Positions 19,909 to 33,750 are shown, counted from the stretch's first letter. The stretch is 64,000 nt of DNA from Conus ventricosus (GCA_018398815.1 CM031626.1:38637023-38701022), one strand, 5' to 3'. Program-made: numbers and translations. Notes: generated by a model from the letters alone, not told the origin.

Positions 19909-21447
19909 TGACTTCCATAAAAAAACGCGAAAACAAAACAAGCTGAAGGTTGGGGGTGAATTTTATTATTCACAATTGTACAGAGTGGAAGCGAGAATTC
20001 AACGCGATTTGATTCATTACACAGGTAATGTGTGAAAATGTCATCAGCAATATGTCTTTTGTGTGGAAAATCCAAGGTCACGTGACAAACCAGCTTGAGG
20101 TCCTAATACCGTTTGTGGCCACCATTTGCGTTGACAACTTCTTGACACCTGCACCTCATTGAGTGGACCAGGTGGTTGATGCGTCCCCTTGGCACACCAG
20201 CCCACACATGGACGAATGCCTGGTGAAGTTGAGCCGGTGTTGCTGGTCGTGGACGCAGGAGGTCCAACCGTCTGCCAAGTTCATCCCAAAAATGTTCTAT
20301 TGGGTTTAAATCGGGACTGAGGGCTGGCCAGGGCAGCATATTGACGTTGTTATGCTGAAGAAATTGCTGGGTGGCCCTGGCGGTGTGTGGTCTTGCATTG
20401 TCCTGTTGGAATGTCCAGTTTGGGTGTTGCGCAAAAAAAAGGAACGACATGGGGTCTGAGCACCTGGTTGATGTAGCGCTGTGCATTGACACCCTGTCTG
20501 CGACCAGGACCAATGTTCTGAAAGATGACTGGTCCTATGGCGTGGTTAATGCCAATTGCACCCATATCATCACGTTCGGGCCTCCCCAGGGGTTCCGCTC
20601 TACCACACAGGAGTCAGCATAGCGTTCACCACGTTGACGCCATATTCTGACACGACCGTCAGCCATGTCAATACAAAAACGGCTCTCATCTGAGAACAGT
20701 ATGCATCCCCACTGCTGCCTGCGCCAGTTGATTCGGGCTTGTGCCCACTGCAGCCTGTCCTGCCGGTGTCTTGGTGTCAGTACCGGACCTCTGTGAGGAC
20801 GCCTACATGCCAGCCCATTCTCCTGAAGACGCCGCCGCACAGTGTTGAGGGTGATTCGTTGCTGGAGATTCCCAGGCACTTGTCGAGCAGTGTTAGCGGC
20901 TGTTTGTCACCTGTCCCGCAGATGGGTTCGATCAAGATGGCGATCCTCTCTTGGTGTGGTGACCCGAGGACGGCCTGGCCGGGGACGATCATCAGTGGTA
21001 CCAGTGACTCGCATGCGGTACTGCAGACGATAGATGGTTGAGATGTGGACGTTAAAGATGTTGGCGACCTGCCTGGCATCCACACCAGCCTCCAGATGGC
21101 CTTGGGCACCATTGCGTTCCTCTGCTCGTAGTCTTGGCATCTCTGTAGCGTTCAGACGGCAAGTCGTTACCTGAACCTTGTAGCGCGGCTTTATAAAGGC
21201 TGCATGCCTGCGTACTTGTCGCTGGTTAACTTTGCTCTGCATGGTGTGCACGTGCCTCACATGCAGCAACCAGTTTGCCATTTTTGTTGACCCTCCAATG
21301 CCGGGAATGATGTGTTGCTCACACAATTTTTTCACTGCACGTGAGTCTTGGACCCAAGCAACTTGCCACAATGGTTCAATATTGTATATTCACCCCTTTT
21401 CACCCAAAAAATAGCCTTTCAATTTTTCGCGTTTTTTATGGAAGTCA

Positions 21448-21448
<1 letters not shown>
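19908..21448 (-). mobile_element. Tc1/mariner transposon in a (TA)n tract
   Basis: A 1,541-bp element with inverted ends CTGACTTCCATAAAAAACGCG at both termini (the left copy has one extra A), flanked by TA as required for Tc1/mariner target duplication. It holds one minus-strand transposase gene and little else. Confidence 0.92.
20103..21143 (-). pseudogene. Tc1-type transposase, frameshifted
   Basis: The likely start is MPRLRAEERNGAQG at 21,143; open sequence runs further upstream but is not Tc1-like. An N-terminal helix-turn-helix region (ARQVANIFNVHISTIYRL) is followed by a GRPR-type motif (RPRPGRPR), a second DNA-binding helix, then the DDE core: LFSDESRF (first Asp), QQDNARPHTA (second Asp) and SPDLNPIEHFWDEL (third acidic residue). 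Frame breaks near 20,910, 20,540 and 20,430 inactivate this copy. The family usually has about 340 residues, and this matches if the indels are ignored. Confidence 0.9.
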
Positions 21449-21498
<50 letters not shown>

Positions 21499-21516
21499 AT
21501 ATATATATATATATAT

Positions 21517-21568
<52 letters not shown>
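21449..21568. repeat. (TA)n microsatellite, right of Tc1 element
   Basis: Mostly pure TA with a few substitutions (AAGATATA, TAGATATA). Together with 19,853-19,907 it was probably one tract before the Tc1 insertion. Confidence 0.95.
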
Positions 21569-21572
<4 letters not shown>

Positions 21573-21810
21573 AAAATAAGGTTTTAAAAGAAATCTCTAC
21601 AAATTTGTTTCGAGCGGCTTGCGCTGTCATCAGGATGAATCAAATCTCGTCGAGCAGTGTTAGCGGCTGTTTGTCACCTGTCCCTGACGCGCAAGCCGCT
21701 CGAAACAAATTTGTAGAGATTTCTTTTAAAACCTTATTTTAACAAAGGTTGCTCCCCAAGGGGTTGAGCGCTCTGGAAATCATTTTGGGTATTTTAACCA
21801 CATTGATCTA
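21569..21810. repeat. Inverted duplication of the PLE terminal region with foreign loop
   Basis: The left arm (21,569-21,636) contains the PLE start-proximal sequence and hammerhead-like motif in minus orientation. The right arm (21,689-21,746) is its reverse complement. The loop 21,649-21,684 is a 36-bp exact copy of Tc1 transposase DNA at 20,882-20,917. To the right, a plus-strand frame reads LPKGLSALEIILGIL, matching the start of the PLE-A ORF (LPKGLSTQKIILGIL), so a PLE 5' end in opposite orientation begins here. Confidence 0.85.
21590..21638 (-). ncRNA. Second hammerhead-like motif of PLE (degenerate)
   Basis: Same core as at 18,881-18,928 on the minus strand (CTGATGA, AGCG/CGCT, GAAA, ACAAATTTGT), but the cleavage side reads GTAGAGAT and stem I pairs less well. 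The inverted partner at 21,689-21,720 has lost most of the CTGATGA box. Confidence 0.45.
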
Positions 21811-23440
<1,630 letters not shown>

Positions 23441-23454
23441 TGAGGCAGGGAACA

Positions 23455-23515
23455 GTAAACAGTAAACAAGTGGGGTAGCGTTTGCTCCCATAAGAAAACC
23501 TAACACAGAGTAACT
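23455..23515 (-). mobile_element. Inverted LINE fragment
   Basis: Reverse complement of about 25,186-25,250 of the LINE RT region, placed immediately after the forward LINE linker. A neighbouring short stretch (about 23,424-23,455) recurs directly at 24,497-24,530. This indicates local rearrangement. Confidence 0.8.
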
Positions 23516-23848
23516 GGGCAGGGGTGGTTGGGTCTGTGGGGTGTGCTCGGCAGCTGGAGGGTGGTGTTTTTTCGCCGGTGGGCGCTGCAGTCATGAAATA
23601 CGGGCTGGTACACCCATGGGGATGCTACTTTAAGGCTGTTATGAGCTGCATCCTGTAGTCTAATTTACCTCTGTTCAGGAGCAGTTATGTCCCTTGATAT
23701 CTTAATGGAGTGTCCTGTGCGTGCCTGTACCCATCGTCAAAACAGCGCAGGCCTCCAAGGGGGTACAGGACTGCTCTAAAGGCAGGCGAAGACAGTGCTT
23801 CTCTGGGTCCTCCCCAGCACCTTCGGGTGTTTCTTTTTCTTCTTCTAT
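23516..23848. other. Unassigned 330 bp
   Basis: GC-richer than its surroundings, with no long frame and no tRNA-like structure that I could fold by eye. It lies between an inverted LINE fragment and a MITE copy. Confidence 0.4.
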
Positions 23849-24300
23849 TCAAGACTGGCACAGCCTTTTAAACTTGAATAAAGTCAGACAATTGCATAGA
23901 CGAACAATCTAATAGTGGGGGAAAAAAACAAGCGCAGGCCAACAACTGAACGGTCTTCATAGTAATGACTTGGCAAAGATTTGGACTTAAGGAGGGGGGG
24001 GGGGGGGTGAAGATGGAGAAACTGGGAACATGAAATTAAGAAAAATATTACAGATATGAAAACTCTTCACTCGTTGCTTAAGGGAACCATCACAATCCCT
24101 TTTGAAAGCAGATATATTTGTATTGCCCGCTCCGAGGCCTTTCGTCTGCTGGGTCGGAACTAATCAGGGAGACACGGCTGGTTGTGTCTGTGCTCCTGGC
24201 GTCAAATAGAGACACACCACAGTCCATAATACTGTGGTGTTCGCACCACCAAGGGTTCAAAAAGGAATCCAATAGTACCCCCAAAGCAGCCAGTGAAGGG
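23849..24300. mobile_element. Foldback MITE copy M1 (left arm and centre)
   Basis: Begins AAGACTGGCACAGCC and matches the left arm of M2 and M3, including the AATCTAATAGTGGGG and TTGGACTTAAGG blocks and a G tract (about 23,994-24,007). The centre (GCTCCGAGGCCTTTCGTCTGC) is also shared. The right arm is missing. Confidence 0.8.
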
Positions 24301-24537
24301 TAGTAAATGAAACCAAATGAAAGTGTGGGGAGGAAAAAAGTTGCTGAAAAACTAAAGACATTATGCCAATAGTATAAAATATAGGGGACAGTCTTTGAGC
24401 CTACGCTTGAGGATCCACCCAAAGATGCAAGGGAGATCAAAAGACAAACACACAGACGGACAGAAACAAAGACAAATAACCTCAATTTAATCAAACAAAA
24501 TTGGAAATGAAATGAGGCAGGGAACAGTAAAGAATAA
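24301..24537. other. Unassigned spacer between MITE copies
   Basis: No gene seen. Its right end (24,497-24,530) repeats 23,424-23,455. Confidence 0.4.
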
Positions 24538-25176
24538 ACTGGCACAGCCTTTTAAACTTGAATAAAGTCAGACAAATACATAGACGAACAATCTAATAGT
24601 GGAGGAAAAAAAACAAGCGCAGACAGCAACTGAACTGTCTTCATAGTAATGACTTGGCAAAGATTTGGACTTAAGGGGGGGAGGGGGGGGGGGGGTGGAG
24701 ATGGAGAAATTATGAACATGAAATTCAGAAAATATATTACAGATATGAAAACTCTTCACTGGCTGCATAAGGGAACCATGGCAATCCCTTTTTTGATATT
24801 TGTATTGCCTGCTCCGAGGCCTTTCGTCTGCTGGGTCGGAACTCATCAGGGAGACACAGCTGGTTGTGTCTGCGCTCCTGGCGTTAAATAGAGACACACC
24901 ACAGTCTAGGTGCAAACAAAAAATCCAATAGCACCCCCAAAATGAAGAGTTTTCATATATGTAATATATTTTCTTAATTTCATGTTCCCAGTTTCTCCAC
25001 CTTCAACACCCCCCCCCCCCCCCCCCCCCCTTAAGTCCAAATCTTTGCCAAGTCATTACTATGAAGACAGTTCAGTTGTTGGCCTGCGCTTGTTTTTTTC
25101 CCCCACTATTAGATTGTTCGACTATGTATTTGTCTGACTTTATTCAAGTTTAAAAGGCTGTGCCAGTCTTGAATAA
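24538..25176. mobile_element. Foldback MITE copy M2 with internal G and C tracts
   Basis: Two inverted arms of about 230 bp (24,538-24,770 and 24,945-25,176) surround a central part of about 170 bp. Each arm contains a long homopolymer: G near 24,677-24,697 and C near 25,010-25,030. It is inserted in LINE sequence and encodes no protein. Confidence 0.88.
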
Positions 25177-25185
25177 AAGTAACTC

Positions 25186-26152
25186 TGTGTTAGGTTTTCT
25201 TATGGGAGCAAACGTTACCCCACTTGATTACTGTTTATTTAATAAAGGTATATATCCTGAACAATGGACAGAATACATAATATGTACATTACATGAAAAA
25301 GGATATGTAGAGGATCCGAACAATTATAGGGGCATGTCACCAAGTAATGTTTGCAGTAGGATTTACAGTTCAGTCATTAGTGTAAGGCTGCAAAGATGGA
25401 TAGAAGGAAATAATATCACTGGCGAGTATCAGGTTGGATCTAAACGAAATCATTCAACAATTGACCTTTTTTTTTTACACTTTTGGCGCCAGTTCAAAAA
25501 CAATTAGTGAACAACAGAAAGTTACACGTCGCATTCATAGATTTGAAACAGCTTTCGATTCTATTCAAGAACACTTTTGTGGCCAATACTTGTCAAAAAA
25601 TGGAATAAGGTGCAAAATGTATCCTGTGTAAAAAGTATGTATAACAATGTTACAGCAAGAATACGAAATAAGGCAGAGTTAACAGATTTTATTGCATGTT
25701 CAAAAGGGGTAAAACAAGGAGACGTGTGCAGTCCGATTTTGTTTGTTTGGTTTTCTTATTAATGAACTCTCTCTAGATATAATTGAAAATGGAAAGTGCG
25801 GTATTACATTGTCTCCTTTTTTTCGTGGAACTGTTTATTTAACTGTTTGCGGACAGTATCATTTTGATGTCAAAAACAGTGGTTGGACTACAAGCTCAGT
25901 AAAATGGCTTGTATAGAGCATCTGGTTACCTAGAAATGATGGCAAATCGAATAAAAGTAATATTTTAGTTTTCAGAAAAGGCGATTATTTAGCAGCAAGA
26001 GAAAAATAAATATATGGTAGAGCAGAAATGAGAGTTGTTAAAAGTTATATGTATTTAGGCTTGTGTTTTCAACTAAACTTAGTTTCTGTACAGCATGTAA
26101 TGATTGTAAGCAAAGCTAAAAGAGCGAAGTAGGATTGGAGCATGTCTGATTT
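25186..26152 (+). mobile_element. LINE reverse transcriptase domain, damaged, runs into gap
   Basis: RT landmarks: YPEQWTEYIICTLHEKGYVE, DPNNYRGMSP, YQVGSKRNHSTIDL, a degenerate FETAFDS where motif A is expected, GVKQGDVCSPILF (motif B region) and a C-terminal KSYMYLGLCF-type block near 26,040-26,070. The Y/F-A-D-D box region (about 25,790-25,900) is deleted or scrambled. Stops and frameshifts throughout. The element enters the N gap. Confidence 0.85.
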
Positions 26153-27152
26153 NNNNNNNNNNNNNNNNNNNNNNNNNNNNNNNNNNNNNNNNNNNNNNNN
26201 NNNNNNNNNNNNNNNNNNNNNNNNNNNNNNNNNNNNNNNNNNNNNNNNNNNNNNNNNNNNNNNNNNNNNNNNNNNNNNNNNNNNNNNNNNNNNNNNNNNN
26301 NNNNNNNNNNNNNNNNNNNNNNNNNNNNNNNNNNNNNNNNNNNNNNNNNNNNNNNNNNNNNNNNNNNNNNNNNNNNNNNNNNNNNNNNNNNNNNNNNNNN
26401 NNNNNNNNNNNNNNNNNNNNNNNNNNNNNNNNNNNNNNNNNNNNNNNNNNNNNNNNNNNNNNNNNNNNNNNNNNNNNNNNNNNNNNNNNNNNNNNNNNNN
26501 NNNNNNNNNNNNNNNNNNNNNNNNNNNNNNNNNNNNNNNNNNNNNNNNNNNNNNNNNNNNNNNNNNNNNNNNNNNNNNNNNNNNNNNNNNNNNNNNNNNN
26601 NNNNNNNNNNNNNNNNNNNNNNNNNNNNNNNNNNNNNNNNNNNNNNNNNNNNNNNNNNNNNNNNNNNNNNNNNNNNNNNNNNNNNNNNNNNNNNNNNNNN
26701 NNNNNNNNNNNNNNNNNNNNNNNNNNNNNNNNNNNNNNNNNNNNNNNNNNNNNNNNNNNNNNNNNNNNNNNNNNNNNNNNNNNNNNNNNNNNNNNNNNNN
26801 NNNNNNNNNNNNNNNNNNNNNNNNNNNNNNNNNNNNNNNNNNNNNNNNNNNNNNNNNNNNNNNNNNNNNNNNNNNNNNNNNNNNNNNNNNNNNNNNNNNN
26901 NNNNNNNNNNNNNNNNNNNNNNNNNNNNNNNNNNNNNNNNNNNNNNNNNNNNNNNNNNNNNNNNNNNNNNNNNNNNNNNNNNNNNNNNNNNNNNNNNNNN
27001 NNNNNNNNNNNNNNNNNNNNNNNNNNNNNNNNNNNNNNNNNNNNNNNNNNNNNNNNNNNNNNNNNNNNNNNNNNNNNNNNNNNNNNNNNNNNNNNNNNNN
27101 NNNNNNNNNNNNNNNNNNNNNNNNNNNNNNNNNNNNNNNNNNNNNNNNNNNN
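26153..27152. other. Assembly gap, exactly 1,000 N
   Basis: A round-number run of N, so probably a placeholder of unknown true size. It hides the end of the LINE and the 3' end of LTR-1. Confidence 0.99.
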
Positions 27153-30100
27153 GGGGTTTTTGGAAGTAACGCCCCCTTTTAACCGTCAAAGCCTCTACCT
27201 TGACCCCAACGGATTGTTCTGGAACCTCCCCTTGGTTGTCGGTGAGTAAAAGGGCAACTCTGAGAATTTGGGGAAAAAATTTTGCGGAAATCCCCCGGGC
27301 CCCAAAACGTCTCAATGCTTCTGGTTTTGGGGGTTCGCCCTGGATTTTTGTGATTGTCGACTTCAGGGGTCGGGGAAAGGGAATCTGGTAATCACCCTGG
27401 TGTTTCTCGTTTGGGGTTTCAATGACTACGGGGGCAAATCCGGGATTGGACCCTCTCCCGCCTTCGAACTTTTTCAGAAAATTCGGGGAAAGGTTTGTTT
27501 TTTTCCCCTAAAAATTTTTTCGCTTGAGAACCCCTTTTCCCTTTAAAAACAATTCCCCTTTCCCACGCCGAATGGGGGGGCCCAAGTTTTTTTTCGCACC
27601 TGATTGAGGGTAGGATCACGTTGCTGTAGATCCTTCACCTTGTGGGGGGCCCACACTCGCCACCACTCCTTTTGAGTGGTTTAAATGGGGTTTTGAGGGG
27701 CTCTGTTCGTTGGGCACGAGTGGTTCCATCCTCGCACGGGCTTGAAGGGTAGGTCATGGGATGTCCCGAATTGTCCCATTCTCGAACAAACCACTTTCCC
27801 TATCGAAAGGGGATATGCGGCTTGTCCAGCGATCGCCCAAACCGGCCCTCAAATTGGCTCGACTTTCGGCAGTGCAATGGGCCGGGTTTGGATTGAACCC
27901 TGCCTCAATACCCCGAACTTCACCAGGGGCCCCGCCGCATCAGCAGGGAAGAATCTGGTCAACAAAAATTTTGCTGACGCACCAGAACCCTAATGGCTCA
28001 ACGACATCACCCTGAATAGGATGCGAATGGGGGGAATCTGGTTGCTGACAGGGGTTTGCTCCATTGCCACAGTCTCCTGATCAACCCACAAAAGTGAACG
28101 GATGCTTCAGCTTTGGGGGACGCATTTCCAAGGCTCAGTAGATCCCCACTGAAAAAACCGCTTATTCTTTGGGGGAAACCCCGTTCCTTGGCCGCTGAAG
28201 TTTCAAAGATGGAACAGCAAGTTTTTCTGGGGCGGTCCGATGCTTGGGGGGTCTGGGTTGGGGCTAGGTCGGGTGAAAAAGCCTGGCTCCCCAAATGTTT
28301 GGCAATGGGTTTTTGCCCCTTGGAAAAGTGCAAGGGGGCTTTCCCAGTTTGTTCTTTGATCTGAAGACGCTACGTTGCCCCGCTGCTCCTGGCGTCCGAG
28401 GGGGATCCCCGGGGATCCACCCAAAAATTCAACGTTCCTTTCGCTCCCCCAAAATGGAGGAAGGTTTGTTCGGGCCCCTTTTTCTGTTCTAAACCCACGC
28501 GGTAGGCTCTGGCATCATTGGAGCCGTTTTCAAAGGGGGCCTTGGCTCCCATAGGAAATAGGGAAGGAAGTTGATAAACGCCCCTTAAGCCTACCCTGGA
28601 GACTCGACTTCAAGTATAATGCCTTCTGAACATCAGTAATGCCAAATCGGGTCTACCAAATCATCGAAGTGTTCCAGAACACGTCTCGGTCTTCCCCCGG
28701 TTGGACATGAGGAATGCTGATCCGGGGCGGCTCCTGAAACCCAATGTCCCCTTACGTCATGGGTTGCTGCTCTCTCGCTCCCAGGTTCATGCTCTTCTTA
28801 CTTCAATGTCTGATGCCACAGAGGACGTCGCCCTGTCCTGGCTTCGCTCCAGGATCTGTCTGGCCTCAGCCTACTCTCAGCCCTTTCTCTCTCCTGCTGT
28901 CTGTTCTTTCTCTCTCTCTTCTCTTTCCTCTGCCTATCATATGCAAGTACTTCAGCTCTCGTTGTTCCTTTTTCCTCTCTCTCTTCCCGGCTTCCTCCCT
29001 TCTAATCTCTTCTCGGCCTCTTCTAAGTGACTTCCTCCGCCTTCAGTTTTCCTCTCTCTCAGCTCCCTACGTTGCCTCCTTCACGCCTCTTCCTAGCTTC
29101 TTCTCGGGCTTCTCTCCTTCCCTTCTCTGCTAATTCTAACTCTCTCTCCACTTCTTGGCCTCCCGAACTCCTCTTCTCTCCATTCTCCGGAACCTTCCTC
29201 TCTATACTCCCTCTAAGATGATCCCTCTCTCTATCTCACCCTCCGCACGTGGCCTCAACGGTGCCCTAATGTCAGGAAGGGTAGCTAGATCGGCGGACGA
29301 AAGGGGGTTCGTTGGTACGGCGGAGGTCCAAGTATATTGGGGTGTAGACCGGAGGAGTGTAAAAGGAAAACAGTGGACGTTCACGGACTGACTCAGTTGG
29401 AAGTAGTTAACCTAAATGAGGAAGGGAGGTACACGAGCCATGCGACAACGTGGGTTTACCATCCCAGGCGGCCATCGACAATGTGGTTATACCAGTGGTC
29501 GTCACACTTCCCGGCTGGGCGACGGAAAGAGCTCTCCACAGAAGCTTTACCTAGACCGGCTGCCTGCGGCAGCCAGAGACCGATCGAGTCACTACTATAT
29601 TAAATCCATGGTTTCGCTATCCGATTTGTTCTCGGATTGATAAGTTCCGGAACACGTCGTACTATTCCTTGCACTACACGTTCGTACGAGCAGTACACAC
29701 ACAATGCTTGGTTCACACGCGAGGTCACAGTTAGCTCGCCTAGCCTATTGGTACCCCAAAACATTTTCAGATCAATGACGGTAGGAAACTTAATCACAAA
29801 TCCCCAAGTCAATGAAGTTGAAACTCGAGCGCCAACCCATTTCGTAATGCACTGTCGGTTTCACGGCACTAAGTCACCCTCACGGTGCGGACACCGGCTA
29901 ATGTATCAAACACTACGCCTTGGAGCCTAACTCATTGGACGGAACGTTCAACAATATCAATATACAGGAACTTAGGTAACCAGTAACGATTCCCCTTCAT
30001 TGACCTTGCCTGCACTAAGTCCTGTTCACACAAAATAAACACTCGTGTAGCACCGAAGTCCTTCCTCCCACAATGTGTCTGAACACACACACTGTAACCC

Positions 30101-30683
30101 GCTCAGAGCAGTAACAACCGCCGAGCAATTGAAGAGCTTAATACGGTATATCCTGTCCACACACAAAATATTTCTACATTCAAAAATCACATTTATGAAT
30201 TCACTCCTAACGCACCCTTTACACGATCACAAGTGTACACTACACAATTCCTAACAATACAACCGAGCCAAAGAAACACGAACTAACCAACTTCCGTCAA
30301 AAAAAAACTATTTATGTCCTAGACTACAAAAGAGGAAGAAAAACTGACACCTGTCACCACGACGCGACCGATTCAACGGTAGGACGAGGCCAAATCTAAC
30401 GATGGGGAGTTTCCACGGTCAGCAACTCTCGATCTGTGAGGGAATATAATAACCTAGCTAAACAACTTTCACAAAAGAACAATATAATGAATAAACAGCA
30501 GTAGAGGGTTCTAATCCACCTCCAAATGTTACCCCCCTACTACGCTAGGGGTAACCCTCCAACCTCCCACAACCTATTCGTAGCACAATTCCAAGCACAA
30601 ACACTACGCCAAAAACAACAAACACAACAGGCAGCGCAAAAGGTCAAGAAAGGTCACAGCGATCCCGGACGAGCCCCCATAAT
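27153..30683 (-). mobile_element. LTR-1 retrotransposon internal region (gag to protease/linker), badly damaged
   Basis: A primer-binding site at the right end fixes the minus orientation. The inferred gag part contains a long CT-rich stretch (28,880-29,225), purine-rich on the coding strand, as for a charged helical gag. Left of about 28,100, weak matches to the LTR-2 protease-to-integrase linker and integrase N-terminus appear in broken frames (for example a 'DPTLNQVR' segment near 27,605). The 27,153-28,700 part is full of short G and C runs and looks like low-quality sequence. No complete domain can be read. Confidence 0.55.
30662..30679 (-). promoter_or_regulatory. LTR-1 primer-binding site, tRNA-Pro type
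   Basis: The minus strand reads TGGGGGCTCGTCCGGGAT, the 18-nt complement of the tRNA-Pro 3' end used by several retroelements. It starts 4 nt inside the LTR end (TGACA). Confidence 0.8.
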
Positions 30684-30920
30684 TGTCACGTGGGTGATGT
30701 CACGTGGTAATTGTTCAAGGGAAACGCTATGATCATCCAACTCAATCGCGCTAACCACACAAACATCAAATCCAAACACGGAAATACGAGTACAAAAAAA
30801 CTGAAACTTTACTGTCACAAAAAAACATAGATGTTCACACAATGTTTACATACATATATAAGGACGGGTATACATTTATAACTCCAAAAGGGCTGTAAAT
30901 AAATGGAAGGGACAAACACA

Positions 30921-30958
<38 letters not shown>

Positions 30959-33750
30959 CACACACACACACAAATAATCGAATCTCTCTCCACTAACATT
31001 CACGCCCCGGCCGGATTCTGGTGGGGCCAGAAGGTAAGGTAGAGCCGAATGCAATCAAAGGGTCAAGGGAGCTTAAAAAAAACAGGAAGCTTGCCAAAAA
31101 CCTGATCCCCGAAAATTAAAGTAGGGATGATCAGGATTGCCAAATGCAAATCAAGGACAACACCTGTGGGACGAGACGGATTACGGTTCAGAAGGAGAAA
31201 TTTTAGCACTAGATCATTAAATAAGCAAGGCCAAAACAAAGGGGAGCGTCTTGGGCAATACCCTTGGAATGGGGTAGTATACTGGGGAAGTTCAACTGCT
31301 AAGGGTTGTAACTAAACATTCAACATTAATTTCACTCTTTTTTTAAACGCTAACAGACGAAGGAACAGTTCATCACAGAAAGATTGATAAACACTGCATG
31401 GTTAAACTTGGCGACACAAACTGGAACCCTGCACAAGGAAAAAAAAACGCACCATACAGCGGCGACAACCCTGGAAACAAGTATATGTGGAAATGCACAA
31501 CACAACATTCATGTTAGGCAAACATAGCTATAATAGAATGATACAGCGCTCTGCGACAAAACTGATTTAACGCCTGTCCTTTATCTCTGCAATAAAACGT
31601 GGATGCCAGACTTACGGACCGACCCCCCAACGCCTCAACCGTGAGACAGTCTGTGCGGGTCCAGCGAAGGGAGAGCGCGTCGTCCGTCGGATGCACACAC
31701 ACGACAGGATAGCGTCCTTTCTCCTTCCAAGGAGATACAGTTACACACAACGAGGCCACGAAGGTCCGATGGTGAAGGTGAGATACACTCCAGTCAGGCA
31801 CACAGGTGTGGCGGCCGTCCAACACCTGTACGCAACAGGTAGGGCAGTGGCACCAGCGCCCCGAAGCTGTAGGGTAGAGAGTGGGGTCGCCGGCGCAACA
31901 CAAAATGAAGGGTCAGGCTGAAGGTCCCTCTCTCCCAAAGATGGTGCACGGCAGCAGGTGCGTCCTCGTTCCGACCCCGGGGCGAGGAGTCCTTGCGGGT
32001 TCCCGGAGGAGGGGCGAGGAAGAGGAAGGGCTGAAGCTGGGAGAGGGAAAGGGGAGGGATGATGTGGCGATAGAAGAAGATGGAGGTAGTGGGGTCAAGC
32101 CGTGGTCGCAGCAGCAGTTGCGGTACCAGTGGCGGCAACAGCAGAAACCGGAAAAGCGGCGAGACCGGCCACAATATTGCAAGTCGGCGGCGGCAGCAGC
32201 GGCACACAGGTAAGTCAGACCATGGGTTGAGGGGAGGGAAAGAGAAAAAAAACAACAAGAGGAAGAAGTAGAAGTAGATGACGAAGCCCCCCTCCGAAGA
32301 AGTCTGGAAAACCCACAAAAGATGGTTTCCCAATAAATAATGTGCGAAGCAAAAACCCGTGATGCAGGCATCCATTACAGAGGAGTAGCAAGGACAGAGC
32401 AAAGAACGCACTGCAGAGCGCTGGCTTATTTTTGTTCTCAAATTGTTATTAAATTTTTAAAAATCATTTCCCAGTTCAGACACTTTGTCTACATACACAT
32501 ACCCAATAAGCGTTCACAAAGTATATGTAAACACCCCTGGGTTGGCTTCTTGAGCTAAAAAAAAACCGAATCATTCCTCGGGACAATCCTTTTCCGTAAC
32601 AAAGGCCGGAAGCATTAACAGGCGCCACATTAAACTTATGGGGCGCTCTAAACATTTACAAGAATGACAACAAAAATTGGGTTAAAGAAAAAAAAAACAA
32701 GTCCTGAACAAACGCATTAACAAGTGAACGACCACTTAACACACAAACACATGTGGCGAGACCATGACCCGGAATGCGAGGTACAGGCAACGCGAAAACA
32801 CACAGAACACGCAACACTAATATTTGGAAGGGAAATGGATAACACGCCCTATGCTGTAAAATGAAAAACAAAATGGCTAGAAGTCCCCCCCCCCCCTCTA
32901 AATGAATAAATTTAAAAAGTTGGTATAAGCGAAATGGTAATAATAATGATAAAACGAAACTAATACTCTAAACGCAACAAAATAAATAATGAAAGAATTT
33001 AAGTATGCTGGGAAGAAACCAATTCTTTAAAATAGATTTGGAAAAAATAATATTAATAACAAGAAAATAGATATGAACTAACTACGCTATGTACTCAAAC
33101 TGACTTGTGAAAGGGACGCCTGAGGAAGCTGGAATAGTTAAGCCCTGCACGGCTGATATGAACCCTGGTCAGGGCATAAAAGTTTAGAAAAAAACAGGCT
33201 TCTGCCTCTAAGTGATTCGGGGATTCACGACTCGTGATACTGATCCCCTGGGAATACGACCAAAAAAAACTGGAGTCAAGACGACAGCACTCCTATGGGT
33301 ACTATGGTTGGTTTCAACCCAAAGGTTTAAAACCTGATACCGAGAGCCTGGAGATATGGATCTCCCAAAAAAAACATATGCAACGCAGTTTCCCTCAAAG
33401 CCAAAACAGTGGTGGGTCCCCGAGGGATATGGATCCCTCACAAAACTACAGTTACACGGAAAACCTGCATGCATAAGGCTTGCACGACACGTTATCCTTT
33501 CCTCCACTCTCCCAACCCAAATCTCTACTGCCTCGGTCCGGTTCCAAAAAAAACCTGATTGGGCAGGTGAGAGGAGGCTCATCAGCTACGTTTACCCCCG
33601 TGCAACCAGAGTCACACGGGAAAAAACACATGACAATGCAGGGATGAAGGTGGGTTGCAGCGTTTCAAAGCTAAATAAAAACGAAGTTGGTTTTTTTTTT
33701 GAAGACCACAAGACACTCTGCTTAAGGTTAACATTTTACCAAACTAAACC
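30684..33750 (-). repeat. LTR-1 5' LTR (main part), interrupted by Polinton P2
   Basis: Starts TGTCACG next to the primer-binding site. It contains a (CA)n tract (30,915-30,972) and AG-rich and GC-rich stretches, and no convincing protein. At 33,751 Polinton P2 begins. The sequence after P2 (50,015-50,092) ends CGTGACA, the inverse of the LTR start, so I infer one LTR of about 3.1 kb. The other LTR is not visible; it may lie in or beyond the gap. Confidence 0.55.

Noticed and set aside
23516..23848. Possible tRNA-derived SINE
   Set aside because: No recognisable A and B boxes with correct spacing and no tail; left unassigned.
26116..27315. Long frames across the gap
   Set aside because: Made only of N; not sequence.
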